Shown: positions 8,994-18,021, counted from the first letter of the stretch. The stretch is 59,166 nucleotides of DNA from Pseudomonas mosselii (GCF_003205295.1 NZ_QJRP01000028.1:1-59166), one strand, 5' to 3'. Numbers and translations are program-made. Notes: generated by a model not told the origin, from the letters alone.

Positions 8994-9019
8994 ATGCCGC
9001 CGAATGGCGGCATTTTTTT
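8994..9019 (+). terminator. Rho-independent terminator after yjiA
   Basis: An 8-bp stem ATGCCGCC/GGCGGCAT with a GAAT loop is followed by seven T, 22 bp after the yjiA stop. Confidence 0.9.
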
Positions 9020-9048
9020 GCCTCGTTCAATTCATTGGGCCATACGCT

Positions 9049-9441
9049 ATGGCCCCCTTGAAAGAGGTACCTTTTTTGGTACACTTGGTCGAGTCACATC
9101 CACAGCTTCGGGTGTTTTTCTTTCGCAGTGACCTCGGTAATGAGCCAGTGCGGGAGTGGTTGAAAGCGTTGCCGCGTAACCAGCACAGGCTGATCGGAAA
9201 CAAGATCAAGGCTGTGCAATTCGGTTGGCCACTTGGCATGCCTCTGGTTCGGAAGATGGAAGGCGGACTCTGGGAGATCCGTATCGACCTGGGGGATAGC
9301 GTGGGACGGGTGATGTTCACGATCACCGATGGGGTGATGGTCTTGCTCCATGGATTCATCAAGAAAAGTCAAAAGACGCCCTCGGTCGACCTCGCATTGG
9401 CCAGGCAGCGCAGGGCAAGCTTGCGGAGGCAAACGATATGA
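9049..9441 (+). CDS. RelE/HigB-like (phage Gp49-type) toxin
   Basis: The 130-residue frame is counted from ATG 9049. The conserved part begins at about residue 22 (VFFFRSDLGNEPVREWLKAL) and carries the Gp49/HigB pattern: LWEIRIDLGDSVGRVMFT in the core strands and LLHGFIKKSQKTP near the end. Proteins of this family are ribosome-dependent mRNA interferases. The start is uncertain: promoter hexamers with a dyad lie inside the first codons, so GTG 9112 (109 residues) may be the true start. The stop overlaps the antitoxin ATG by 4 bp. Order toxin first, antitoxin second, is the HigBA arrangement. Confidence 0.82.
   Translation: MAPLKEVPFLVHLVESHPQLRVFFFRSDLGNEPVREWLKALPRNQHRLIGNKIKAVQFGWPLGMPLVRKMEGGLWEIRIDLGDSVGRVMFTITDGVMVLLHGFIKKSQKTPSVDLALARQRRASLRRQTI
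9058..9085 (+). promoter_or_regulatory. Promoter with an embedded inverted-repeat operator for the toxin-antitoxin pair
   Basis: TTGAAA (9058-9063) and TACACT (9080-9085) are spaced by 16 bp, and the spacer holds GTACC-TTTTTT-GGTAC (9067-9082), a perfect dyad. Such an operator between -35 and -10 fits autorepression by an antitoxin. If this promoter is the real one, transcription begins near 9092, after the first ATG of the toxin frame. Confidence 0.5.
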
Positions 9442-9737
9442 ACCCGCACATCGGTTCGGATTTCGATGATTTTCTTGCCGAAGAAGGCATTCTGGAGGAG
9501 GTCACGGCCACAGCGCTCAAGCGGGTGATTGCCTGGCAGCTGACTGAGGCGATGAAGCAGCAGAAGGTCAGCAAGAAGGCGCTTGCCGAGCGCATGCACA
9601 CCAGCCGTACGGCGGTCGATCGAGCGCTTGATCAGACGGATGCCGGCATGACGCTGGCAACGCTGGCCAGTGCGGCGAGGGCGTTGGGGCAGCGCGTGGA
9701 AATACGTCTCGTGCCGGATGTCGCAACAACTCGCTGA
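9438..9737 (+). CDS. Xre-type helix-turn-helix antitoxin (HigA-like)
   Basis: 99 residues. A helix-turn-helix is visible at about 44-66 (VSKKALAERMHTSRTAVDRAL). The N-terminal 40 residues are acidic and helical, as expected for a toxin-contacting arm. ATGA overlap with the toxin gene implies coupled translation. It should neutralise the toxin and repress their shared promoter, probably at the GTACC-N6-GGTAC dyad around 9067-9082. Confidence 0.85.
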   Translation: MNPHIGSDFDDFLAEEGILEEVTATALKRVIAWQLTEAMKQQKVSKKALAERMHTSRTAVDRALDQTDAGMTLATLASAARALGQRVEIRLVPDVATTR

Positions 9738-9747
9738 GAAGAAGCAC

Positions 9748-9777
9748 AAAAAAGCCCGGCACATGGCCGGGCTTTTT
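9748..9777. terminator. Bidirectional terminator shared by the antitoxin and glyA
   Basis: AGCCCGGC/GCCGGGCT stem with an ACATG loop, flanked by A6 on the left and T5 on the right, between two convergent genes. It should stop transcription in both directions. Confidence 0.88.
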
Positions 9778-9796
9778 CACATCAGGCGTCTGCCAA

Positions 9797-11050
9797 TCAG
9801 TTGCCGTACACCGGCAGCTTCTTGCAGATGGCCTTGACCTTCTCGCGTACGGCGTCGATCACCGCTTCGTTGTTCAGGTCGGCCAGGATGTCGCAGATCC
9901 AGCCAGCCAGTTCGCGGCACTCGGTTTCCTTGAAGCCACGGGTGGTGACGGCTGGGGTGCCGAAACGCAGGCCGGAGGTGACGAACGGCGAACGTGGGTC
10001 GTTCGGGACCGAGTTCTTGTTGACGGTGATGAAGGCCTTGCCCAGGGCGGCGTCGGCGTCCTTACCGGAGATTTCCTGCTTGATCAGCGACAGCAGGAAC
10101 AGGTGGTTCTGGGTGCCGCCGGAAACCACGTCGAAACCACGCTCGATGAACACTTCGGCCATGGCCTGGGCGTTCTTCACCACCTGCTGCTGGTAGGCCT
10201 TGAACTCAGGCTGCAACGCTTCCTTGAAGCAGATCGCCTTGGCGGCGATGACGTGCTCCAGCGGGCCGCCCTGTGCACCCGGGAAGACCGCGGAGTTCAG
10301 CTTCTTCTCGATGTCGGCGTTGGCACGGGCCAGGATCAGGCCGCCACGCGGGCCGCGCAGGGTCTTGTGGGTGGTGGTGGTGACCACGTCGGCGAACGGA
10401 ACAGGGTTCGGGTACACGCCAGCGGCGACCAGGCCAGCCACGTGGGCCATGTCGACGAACAGGTAGGCACCGACCTTGTCGGCGATTTCGCGGAAGCGTG
10501 GGAAGTCCAGGACCTGCGAGTAGGCGGAGAAGCCGGCGACGATCATCTTCGGCTTGTGCTCCAGGGCCAGCGCTTCGACTTCGTCGTAGTCGATCAGGCC
10601 GTTGGCGTCGATGCCGTACTGGATGGCGTTGTACAGCTTGCCCGAGGAGGAGACGCTGGCGCCGTGGGTCAGGTGACCGCCGTGGGCCAGGCTCATGCCC
10701 AGGATGGTGTCACCGGCCGACAGCAGGGCCAGGTAGACGGCGGCGTTGGCCTGGGAGCCGGCGTGCGGCTGGACGTTGGCGTAGTCGGCGCCGAACAGTT
10801 CCTTGGCGCGGTCGATGGCCAGTTGCTCGACGACGTCGACGTATTCGCAACCACCGTAGTAGCGCTTGCCTGGGTAGCCTTCGGCGTACTTGTTGGTCAG
10901 AACCGAGCCCTGGGCCTCCATGACCGCCGGGCTGGTGTAGTTTTCCGAAGCGATCAGCTCGATATGCTCTTCCTGGCGCAGGGCTTCTTGCTGCATGGCT
11001 TCGAAGAGCTCGGCGTCGTACTTGGCAATGGTCAAATCACGGCTGAACAT
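9797..11050 (-). CDS. glyA: Serine hydroxymethyltransferase
   Basis: 417 residues from ATG 11050, the standard length; an extra ATG four codons upstream is less likely. GlyA converts serine and tetrahydrofolate to glycine and 5,10-methylene-tetrahydrofolate in the cytoplasm, using PLP. The PLP lysine is K229 in TTTTHKTLRGPRGG; the substrate-binding ELIASENYTS block and the GSQANAAVY helix are intact. It is alone on the minus strand between the bidirectional terminator and a REP pair. I see no glycine riboswitch upstream. Confidence 0.96.
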   Translation of the reverse strand: MFSRDLTIAKYDAELFEAMQQEALRQEEHIELIASENYTSPAVMEAQGSVLTNKYAEGYPGKRYYGGCEYVDVVEQLAIDRAKELFGADYANVQPHAGSQANAAVYLALLSAGDTILGMSLAHGGHLTHGASVSSSGKLYNAIQYGIDANGLIDYDEVEALALEHKPKMIVAGFSAYSQVLDFPRFREIADKVGAYLFVDMAHVAGLVAAGVYPNPVPFADVVTTTTHKTLRGPRGGLILARANADIEKKLNSAVFPGAQGGPLEHVIAAKAICFKEALQPEFKAYQQQVVKNAQAMAEVFIERGFDVVSGGTQNHLFLLSLIKQEISGKDADAALGKAFITVNKNSVPNDPRSPFVTSGLRFGTPAVTTRGFKETECRELAGWICDILADLNNEAVIDAVREKVKAICKKLPVYGN

Positions 11051-11222
11051 GGCGGTCCTCAAGGATCGGGCAGAATTGGGGGTGCATTCTAACCGATTGA
11101 TTCGCCGCTGGCATATGAAGTGGCATCAAGTCGCGGACCAATGGCCCTCATGTTGCAACCCGCGCCGTTTCTGGGCTGGAGTTGACTTCGGGGTCCGGTT
11201 TTTACGGCTCGGCGCTGTGCCC

Positions 11223-11340
11223 TGTGGGAGCGGCCTTGCGTCGCGAAAGGGCTGCGCAGCAGCCCCAGGAGCTCAGTGTTAACGCAAAGATCGCCGGGGC
11301 CGCTTTGCGGCCCTTTCGCGACGCAAGGCCGCTCCCACAG
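11223..11340. repeat. REP palindrome pair, GGAGCGGCC type
   Basis: Arms TGTGGGAGCGGCC and GGCCGCTCCCACA, each next to a GCGTCGCGAAAGGGC-type segment, face each other around a short spacer. The pair fills most of the 312-bp space between glyA (upstream side) and the end of the morA-like gene. Nothing else is recognisable in that space apart from the glyA promoter region just after 11050. Confidence 0.88.
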
Positions 11341-11362
11341 AAACTGTCTCGTGTCACCGCCG

Positions 11363-14300
11363 TCACTGAAACATGAACAACGTCTCGTTGCTGAACTGCG
11401 CCTCGAACTGGTTGGCCGGCATCGGCCGGCCGAACAGGTAGCCCTGGACCTCGTCGCAGCCGTGCTCGCGCAGGAATTCGAGCTGCTCGTGGGTTTCCAC
11501 GCCCTCGGCGATCACCGCCAGGTTGAGGCTGTGGGCCATGGCGATGATCGCCCGGGCGATCTGCGCGTCCTGTTCGCCCTCGGGCAGGCCGTCGACGAAG
11601 GTGCGGTCGATCTTGAGCACATCGATGGGGAACTGCTTGAGGTAGTTGAGCGACGAGTAGCCGGTGCCGAAGTCGTCGACCGCGATGCTCAGGCCGAGGT
11701 TCTTCAGGCTGTCGAGGATCTGCATGGCCTCGTTGACCTCGCGCATCAGGATGCTCTCGGTCAGCTCCAGCTCCAGGCAGGCCGGGGGCAGCCCGGTTTC
11801 CTCGAGAATGGTGGCGATGCGCGTGCCCAGCTGGCCGTCGGAGAACTGCCGGGCGGAAATGTTCACCGACACCTTCGGCACCCGTACCTTTTCCTTGTGC
11901 CAGGCCTTGAGCTGACGGCAGGCCTCGCGCAGCACCCAGTCGCCAACGTCGACCACCAGGCCCAGCTCTTCGATCACCGGGATGAAGTCGCCCGGCGGCA
12001 CCAGGCCGCGGGTCGGGTGGCGCCAGCGCAGCAGCGCCTCGGCGCCGGTCAGGCGCTTGCCGTCTCCGCTGAACTGCGGCTGGTAGTAGAGGATGAACTC
12101 GTTCTGCTCCAGGGCGTGGCGCAGGTCGCTCTCCAGCTCCAGGCGCTCCAGGGCGCTGGCGTTCATGTCCGTCTGGTAGAACTGGAAGTTGTTCTTGCCG
12201 CGTTCCTTGGCGTGATACATCGCCGTGTCGGCGTTCTTCATCAGTTGGCTGAGCTCGCTGCCGTCCTGCGGGCTCAGGGCAATGCCGATACTGGCGGTGA
12301 CGAAGAACTCGCGGTTTTCCAGGACGAACGGCGTGACCAGCCCGTCGAGGATGTTCTCGGCGACATGGATGGCCCGGTTGAGCGCCTGCTCGCGACTGGC
12401 CTTGGGTTGCAGCAGCAGGGTGAACTCGTCGCCGCCCATGCGCGCCACGGTGTCGTCGTCATCGACGCAGGCCAGCAGGCGTTCGGCCATGTCCTTGAGC
12501 ATGCGATCACCCGCGGCGTGGCCGAGGGAGTCGTTGATCGGCTTGAAGCGGTCGAGGTCAAGGAACATCAGCACCACCCAGGCCTTCTGCCGTTCGGCCT
12601 GCTGCAGGGCGGTGTACAGGCGGTCCTGGAACAGCGTGCGGTTGGGCAGGTGGGTCAGGGCGTCGTAGTAGGCAAGGCGGTGGATGCGCTGTTCGCTGGC
12701 CTTGCGCTCGCTGATGTCGGTGAAGAAGCACACGTAGCTGGCCAGGTCGCCCTCGTCGTCGAGCACCGCGGTGATGCCCACCCACGCCGGGTAGTGCTCG
12801 CCGTTGCGCCGCTTGAGCCAGACCTCGCCTTCCCAGGTGCCGCGCTGGCTCAGCTGCTTGAGCACGTAGCCCAGCTGGGCGCTCTGCTGCTGTTCGACGG
12901 TGAGCATGCCGGGCAGTTGGTCGAGCACCTCGGCCACGGCGTAGCCGCTGACCCGGCTGAAGGCCTCGTTGGCCTGGACGATATAGCCGGCCGGGTCGGT
13001 GATGAGGATCGCCGAGGTGGAGTGTTCGAACACCGTCGCGGCCATGCGCAGGTCTTTTTCGGCCCGGCGCTGCTGGCTGATGTCGCGCCCCACGCCGAGC
13101 ACGCCCTCGAAGCGCTCGTGTTCGTCCCACACCAGCACCAGGCGCAGCTCGATGGGGATCTTGCGGCCATCGGCGCGCAGGCAGTCGAACAGGAACAGCT
13201 GGGTGGGCAGGGTGCTGCGCAACTGGGCCAGTTGTTCGCTGTCGCCCAGCACTTTGCTGACCCGTTCGAGCAGGCTGTAGACGCCGCTTAGCTGGGTGGG
13301 GTTGGCGACGATCGACTGCCAGCCGTTGGCGAAGATCCAATCGGCCTGGTAGCCCAGTACCGCCTGGACTGACGGGCTGACGTAGTTGAGCTGCAACTGG
13401 CTGTCGGTGGAGAAGATCACATCGCTGATGCTCTCGGCGAGCATGCGGTAGCGCTGCTCGCTGTCGCGCAGGGACTCGCTGGCCTCGATCTGCACGGTGA
13501 CATCCTTGCCCACGCCGATGATGCGGGTGACCAGGCCCTCGCTGTCGCGGGTCAGCACCTGTTCGCGAATGTCGTAGCAGCGCCAGCCGCCGTCGCGGTG
13601 GCGGAAACGCAGCTGGCAGTGCAACGACTGGCCGTAACCGGTGTCACGCTGCTGCTGGCGCAGGGCGCGGTAGTGCGCGGCGTCGCCGGGGTGCAGGAGC
13701 ATCTCCCAGAAGCGGTCGCCCATCTGCGCCAGCTCCACGCGGTCGTAGCCCAGGGTCTGGCCGAGGTGGCGGTTGCTGAAGATCATCCGCTGGCTGTTGA
13801 CGTCCTGCACGTAGAGCTGGTCGGGTACGGTGCGCACCACATCCGACCAGAAACCTTCGCGTTCGAGCAGCGACAGCTCCACCTGCTTGCGGCTGGTGAT
13901 GTCGCTGATGCTCAGGATCACCGCCTGGTAGTCGCGGCGCTGCTGGGGCAGCCGGGCCATCAGCCACAGGTGCAGCTCGCCGCCCAGCGGGGCGGGCAGG
14001 CGCACTTCCAGCTCAAGCTGCTGGCGCTCTTCGATCAGCGCGTCGAGCAACTGCATGCCGACACTGTCGCGGCTGTCGCCGCTGCCCTCGATCAGGCGCT
14101 GCCAGGCGCCTTCGTGGCAGTCGACGTTGAGCAACTGGCGGGCCACCTGGTTGATCTCGGTGATCTTCAGCTCCGCCAGCAGTGTGCGGCGCAGCCTGGT
14201 GTCCAGTGCCAGGCTCTGTTTGAGCGCGGCACGGTTGCGCAGGTGATAGCGGTCGAGCTGGCCGGGCAGGCTGGAGAGGTCGAGCACGCAGAGGGCCACG

Positions 14301-15193
14301 CCGGTGCCCTCGAAGATTTCCTGGTAGCGTCGGCGATCTTCCTGCAGGGCGCGCTGGCGCCGGCGCATGTTGATCAGCGCCAGCACCGGCAGCAGGGCGC
14401 AGAACAGCACCAGCACACACTTGCCGATCAGCGCCGGCAGCAGTTTGTCGCGGGCAAGGCCGGCGTCGAACAGGCCACGCAGTTGCCAGGTGCTGTTGTC
14501 GATGAACGCGAGCATCACGCTCTGTAGCGGTTCATCGCTGGTCTGGCGGTGGCCGTGGTGCTCGATGACCTCGCCGCTGCGGCTGTTTTCCAGCAGCCAC
14601 AGGGGGTGGGTGGGGCCGTCCAGGTGGCGGGTCAGCTCCTGGTAGTAGTCCGGGCTCAGGCGCAGCAGCCAGTAGCCGCGGTCCTGCTCGGTCGGCTGGC
14701 GCAGCAGCAGGTATACCCGCTGGTTGTCGGCGCCGTTGCCATAGAAGAAGGCGCGGCCCTGGTTCAGTTGCAGGAGGTCGTCAATCAGCTGACGGTCCGG
14801 AGTGCCGTCGAGGCTGTCGCTGCGCACCTGCCCGGCGGCGTCCAGCCAGGCCAGGTCGCGCAAGGCCGGCAGGCGCGCCTGCAAGGTGGTGAGCAGGCTC
14901 GGCAGGGCGGCGGGCGCCGGTGGTTTGACGTAAGGCTGGACCAGGTTCAGCGATTGCTGGGCCTTGAGCGCCATGTTCAGGCTCAGGTGATCGGCCAGCT
15001 CGGCGCTGGTCGCCAGGCTCTGTTGGCGCAGGTCGGCCTGGGTGTGGCGGAACTGGGCGAACAGTTGCCACAACAGCAACCCCAGCAAAACCAGGGCGAG
15101 CAGGGCCAGAGCCCCCTTGAGCGAGCCACGCAGGTGTGTGCCGGCCGAGGTGTCGGCAGGCCGCAGGGATGACGGTTGCGTGAGATTGGTCAA
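11363..15193 (-). CDS. morA: Membrane PAS/GGDEF/EAL c-di-GMP enzyme (MorA-like)
   Basis: 1276 residues from a TTG at 15193, which has AGGA eight bases before it; an ATG at 15247 would add 18 unlikely residues. Order: membrane helix at about 27-46, a periplasmic region, a second helix at about 255-277, several PAS segments, then GGDEF (GGDEF at about 919) and EAL (EALLRW at about 1052). The GGDEF signature is intact; the RxxD inhibitory site expected before it is absent (DDDDTVARM). EAL residues are intact: SVNISARQF, ELTESI, DDFGTGYSS, IAEGVET. So both cyclase and phosphodiesterase activity are possible. MorA controls flagellar timing and biofilm in P. putida, and glyA is its usual neighbour. 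Confidence 0.85.
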   Translation of the reverse strand: MTNLTQPSSLRPADTSAGTHLRGSLKGALALLALVLLGLLLWQLFAQFRHTQADLRQQSLATSAELADHLSLNMALKAQQSLNLVQPYVKPPAPAALPSLLTTLQARLPALRDLAWLDAAGQVRSDSLDGTPDRQLIDDLLQLNQGRAFFYGNGADNQRVYLLLRQPTEQDRGYWLLRLSPDYYQELTRHLDGPTHPLWLLENSRSGEVIEHHGHRQTSDEPLQSVMLAFIDNSTWQLRGLFDAGLARDKLLPALIGKCVLVLFCALLPVLALINMRRRQRALQEDRRRYQEIFEGTGVALCVLDLSSLPGQLDRYHLRNRAALKQSLALDTRLRRTLLAELKITEINQVARQLLNVDCHEGAWQRLIEGSGDSRDSVGMQLLDALIEERQQLELEVRLPAPLGGELHLWLMARLPQQRRDYQAVILSISDITSRKQVELSLLEREGFWSDVVRTVPDQLYVQDVNSQRMIFSNRHLGQTLGYDRVELAQMGDRFWEMLLHPGDAAHYRALRQQQRDTGYGQSLHCQLRFRHRDGGWRCYDIREQVLTRDSEGLVTRIIGVGKDVTVQIEASESLRDSEQRYRMLAESISDVIFSTDSQLQLNYVSPSVQAVLGYQADWIFANGWQSIVANPTQLSGVYSLLERVSKVLGDSEQLAQLRSTLPTQLFLFDCLRADGRKIPIELRLVLVWDEHERFEGVLGVGRDISQQRRAEKDLRMAATVFEHSTSAILITDPAGYIVQANEAFSRVSGYAVAEVLDQLPGMLTVEQQQSAQLGYVLKQLSQRGTWEGEVWLKRRNGEHYPAWVGITAVLDDEGDLASYVCFFTDISERKASEQRIHRLAYYDALTHLPNRTLFQDRLYTALQQAERQKAWVVLMFLDLDRFKPINDSLGHAAGDRMLKDMAERLLACVDDDDTVARMGGDEFTLLLQPKASREQALNRAIHVAENILDGLVTPFVLENREFFVTASIGIALSPQDGSELSQLMKNADTAMYHAKERGKNNFQFYQTDMNASALERLELESDLRHALEQNEFILYYQPQFSGDGKRLTGAEALLRWRHPTRGLVPPGDFIPVIEELGLVVDVGDWVLREACRQLKAWHKEKVRVPKVSVNISARQFSDGQLGTRIATILEETGLPPACLELELTESILMREVNEAMQILDSLKNLGLSIAVDDFGTGYSSLNYLKQFPIDVLKIDRTFVDGLPEGEQDAQIARAIIAMAHSLNLAVIAEGVETHEQLEFLREHGCDEVQGYLFGRPMPANQFEAQFSNETLFMFQ

Positions 15194-15445
15194 GCGTTGG
15201 GTCCTGCGATTTGGCTGGCGATGGCAGGGGTTGCATCCTCGCAGCATGCACGGCGCGTGCCGTGGTCGCTGGGCGCACTATAAGGCGCACGCGAGAAGCC
15301 GACTAGCATGCCCGCAAATATGGCAAAGTGCCAGTCCGTGCGTCCGCGGTCTGCTCAACAGCCGGTCATGTCGGTTCGGCAAGCCCCTGCAACCTGTGCG
15401 AGAATGCCGCCCGCTTCATAGTCAACGCAACGGAGATGTACGGTT

Positions 15446-15838
15446 TTGGTTACCCACTATTCCTCCAACGGCCTCGATTCCGCCTGTGGGCGTAGCAGTC
15501 AGACCCTGGTCAGCACTGCCGTGGCCGAGGACGTATCCTGCAAGACCTGCCAGCGTTCGCTGGCCAAGCCGGACACGGCTGCCGCCAGTGCCAGCAAGAC
15601 GCCGTCGCTGGCCGAACTGCGCAAGCAGGCCAAGCCTGCGGTCGAGCCCGTCGCCCCGGCGCCTGCCAAGCCTGCTGCCGCGCCCGCCAAGGTCGCGAGC
15701 AAGCCGGCCGCCAAGGCTGCTGAAAAACCCGCTCGCAGCGGCGGTTTCAGTGTCAAGGCGGCCTGGGCCGCGCGTCTGGCCGAGCAGTCGGACCGTTGCC
15801 GCCTGCCGCGTGGCAAGGTAAGGCAAGCTCACGTCTGA
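15446..15838 (+). CDS. Small zinc-ribbon-like protein with Ala/Pro/Lys-rich linker, function unknown
   Basis: 130 residues from a TTG start with GGAG ten bases upstream. No named family is claimed. The first 35 residues hold H4, C14, C32 and C35 (THYSS, ACG, VSCKTC), the spacing of a small zinc-binding fold seen in many short bacterial and phage proteins. Residues 45-105 are a low-complexity Ala/Pro/Lys segment (VEPVAPAPAKPAAAPAK). The last 30 residues are basic. That makes a nucleic-acid or surface-binding role possible but unproven. The same small gene sits between morA and ettA in P. putida as far as I recall. Confidence 0.7.
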   Translation: MVTHYSSNGLDSACGRSSQTLVSTAVAEDVSCKTCQRSLAKPDTAAASASKTPSLAELRKQAKPAVEPVAPAPAKPAAAPAKVASKPAAKAAEKPARSGGFSVKAAWAARLAEQSDRCRLPRGKVRQAHV

Positions 15839-15852
15839 GCCTGCTCACCCTC

Positions 15853-15914
15853 TCGCGGGTAGGGCCCGCTCCCACGAAAACTTGCGCTGGCGTGGGAGCG
15901 GGCCTGGCCCGCGA
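15853..15914. repeat. REP palindrome, GGAGCGGGC type
   Basis: Arms built on GGGCCCGCTCCCACG and CGTGGGAGCGGGCC face each other around a 14-nt spacer, between the zinc-ribbon-like gene and ettA. This is a different sequence class from the GGAGCGGCC pairs elsewhere in the window. Confidence 0.82.
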
Positions 15915-16065
15915 TAGCCGCCGAGCGGCCCCGCCATCTACCCCATCTGTGCAACGCCGCGACTTGGCGTAGAATGGCCCACTTTGTTCAACGACACCCC
16001 GTAACTACATCACCCTGGCCAATGCCGGGGCGCGTGTCTTTACCTATCTGATAGAGGGCTTGGTT

Positions 16066-17733
16066 TTGGCTCAATACGTCTACACCATGCATCGGCTGAG
16101 CAAGGTCGTGCCGCCGAAGCGGGAAATTCTCAAGAACATTTCCCTGTCGTTCTTCCCCGGCGCCAAGATCGGCGTGCTGGGCCTGAACGGCGCGGGTAAA
16201 TCGACCCTGCTGCGGATCATGGCGGGCGTCGACAAGGAATTCGACGGCGAAGCCCGTCCGATGCCCGACATCAACGTCGGCTACCTGCCCCAGGAGCCGC
16301 AGCTGGACCCGACCAAGACTGTGCGTGAAGTGGTCGAGGAAGCGGTCAGCGTGATCAAGGACGCCCAGGCACGCCTGGACGAGGTCTACGCCGCCTACGC
16401 CGACCCGGACGCCGACTTCGACAAGCTGGCCGCCGAGCAGGCCAAGCTCGAAGCCATCCTGCAGGCCGCCGACGGTCACAACCTGGAGCGTCAGCTGGAC
16501 GTCGCCGCCGACGCCCTGCGCCTGCCGGCCTGGGACGCGAAGATCGAGCACCTGTCCGGTGGCGAGAAGCGCCGCGTGGCCCTGTGCCGGCTGCTGCTGT
16601 CGGCTCCCGACATGCTGCTGCTGGACGAACCGACCAACCACCTGGACGCCGACTCGGTGGCCTGGCTTGAGCGTTTCCTCCACGACTTCCCCGGCACCGT
16701 GGTGGCGATCACCCACGACCGTTACTTCCTCGACAACGTCGCCGGCTGGATTCTCGAACTGGACCGCGGCGCCGGCATCCCGTACGAAGGCAACTACTCG
16801 GGCTGGCTGGAGGCCAAGTCGGATCGCCTGGCCCAGGAATCCAAGCAGCAGAGCGCCCACGAAAAGGCCATGAAAGAGGAACTGGAGTGGGTGCGCAAAG
16901 GCGCCAAGGCCCGCCAGTCCAAGTCCAAGGCACGTCTGCAGCGCTTCGAAGAGATGCAGTCGCAGGAATTCCAGAAGCGCAGCGAGACCAACGAGATCTA
17001 CATCCCGGCCGGTCCGCGCCTGGGCGACAAGGTCATCGAGTTCAAGAACGTCACCAAGGGCTACGGCGATCGCGTGCTGATCGACAACCTGTCGTTCGCC
17101 ATGCCCAAGGGCGCCATCGTCGGCGTGATCGGCGGCAACGGCGCGGGTAAATCGACCCTGTTCCGCATGCTGATGGGCAAGGAGCAACCGGACTCGGGCA
17201 GCATCGAGATCGGTGAAACCGTGCAGCTGGCCTGCGTCGACCAGAGCCGCGAGGACCTGGACGGCAGCAAGACCGTGTTCCAGCAGATCTCCGACGGTTC
17301 CGACCAGATCCGCATCGGCAGCTACGAGATCCCGTCGCGCACCTACGTTGGCCGCTTCAACTTCAAGGGCGGCGACCAGCAGAAGTTCGTCAAGGACCTC
17401 TCCGGTGGTGAGCGTGGCCGCCTGCACCTGGCCCTGACCCTGAAGGAGGGCGGCAACGTCCTGCTGCTCGACGAACCGTCCAACGACCTCGACGTCGAAA
17501 CCCTGCGTTCGCTGGAAGAAGCCCTGCTGGACTTCCCGGGCGCCGCCATCGTGATTTCCCACGACCGTTGGTTCCTGGACCGTGTGGCCACTCACATCCT
17601 GGCGTACGAGGACGACTCGAGCGTGGTGTTCTTCGAAGGCAACTACACCGAGTACGAAGCCGACCGCAAGAAGCGCCTGGGCGACGCCGCTGCCCAGCCG
17701 CATCGTGTGCGTCACAAGAAACTGGCCCAGTAA
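16066..17733 (+). CDS. ettA: Energy-dependent translational throttle protein EttA (ABC-F ATPase)
   Basis: 555 residues when started at TTG 16066, which gives MAQYVYTMHRL, the family's usual N-terminus. GAGGG lies seven bases upstream, and a second TTG two codons earlier is the less likely choice. Two ABC domains have Walker A GLNGAGKST and GGNGAGKST and signatures LSGGEKRR and LSGGERGR. Between them is the basic linker (KGAKARQSKSKARLQRFEEM). There is no membrane segment. EttA binds the ribosomal E-site and gates entry into elongation according to the ATP/ADP ratio. A terminator follows directly. Confidence 0.94.
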   Translation: MAQYVYTMHRLSKVVPPKREILKNISLSFFPGAKIGVLGLNGAGKSTLLRIMAGVDKEFDGEARPMPDINVGYLPQEPQLDPTKTVREVVEEAVSVIKDAQARLDEVYAAYADPDADFDKLAAEQAKLEAILQAADGHNLERQLDVAADALRLPAWDAKIEHLSGGEKRRVALCRLLLSAPDMLLLDEPTNHLDADSVAWLERFLHDFPGTVVAITHDRYFLDNVAGWILELDRGAGIPYEGNYSGWLEAKSDRLAQESKQQSAHEKAMKEELEWVRKGAKARQSKSKARLQRFEEMQSQEFQKRSETNEIYIPAGPRLGDKVIEFKNVTKGYGDRVLIDNLSFAMPKGAIVGVIGGNGAGKSTLFRMLMGKEQPDSGSIEIGETVQLACVDQSREDLDGSKTVFQQISDGSDQIRIGSYEIPSRTYVGRFNFKGGDQQKFVKDLSGGERGRLHLALTLKEGGNVLLLDEPSNDLDVETLRSLEEALLDFPGAAIVISHDRWFLDRVATHILAYEDDSSVVFFEGNYTEYEADRKKRLGDAAAQPHRVRHKKLAQ

Positions 17734-17754
17734 GCCGGCTTGCGCTGCACAGCA

Positions 17755-17780
17755 ATGGGGCCCCTCGGGGCCCCATTTTT
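17755..17780 (+). terminator. Rho-independent terminator after ettA
   Basis: The TGGGGCCCC/GGGGCCCCA stem with a TC loop is followed by five T, 21 bp after the ettA stop. Confidence 0.9.
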
Positions 17781-17891
17781 GTGCCCGACGTTCAGGCGAT
17801 TTGAAGCGCTGCGGGGGAGCGGGATTGCCCCGCGATTGCTGCGTTGCAGGATGTCGAGGAGCAAGTTCTCTCTTACGAGCACGCCAGAAAA

Positions 17892-17902
17892 CTTGTATAC
17901 AG
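17892..17902 (+). promoter_or_regulatory. TTGTATACA-type palindrome in the gdhA upstream region
   Basis: CTTGTATACAG lies 120 bp before the gdhA start, in an AT-rich stretch (about 17,885-18,000) that is the likely promoter region. It resembles the TTGTATACAA palindrome before the purine permease. Since it could simply be a -10-like sequence, the operator reading is weak. Confidence 0.3.
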
Positions 17903-18021
17903 TTATAGAAAACGCACCAAATAATTTCATAAAAACGACATTTCGCCCTGTTCCAGTGCGATTGGTTCTTGGTACATTCCTGAAAAAACCAAAAACAATC
18001 CCTCTTGGTGAGATGTCTACC

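Noticed and set aside
17740..18021. 91-codon N-terminal extension of gdhA
   Set aside because: The extension covers the ettA terminator and the AT-rich promoter region; the protein without it has the standard length.
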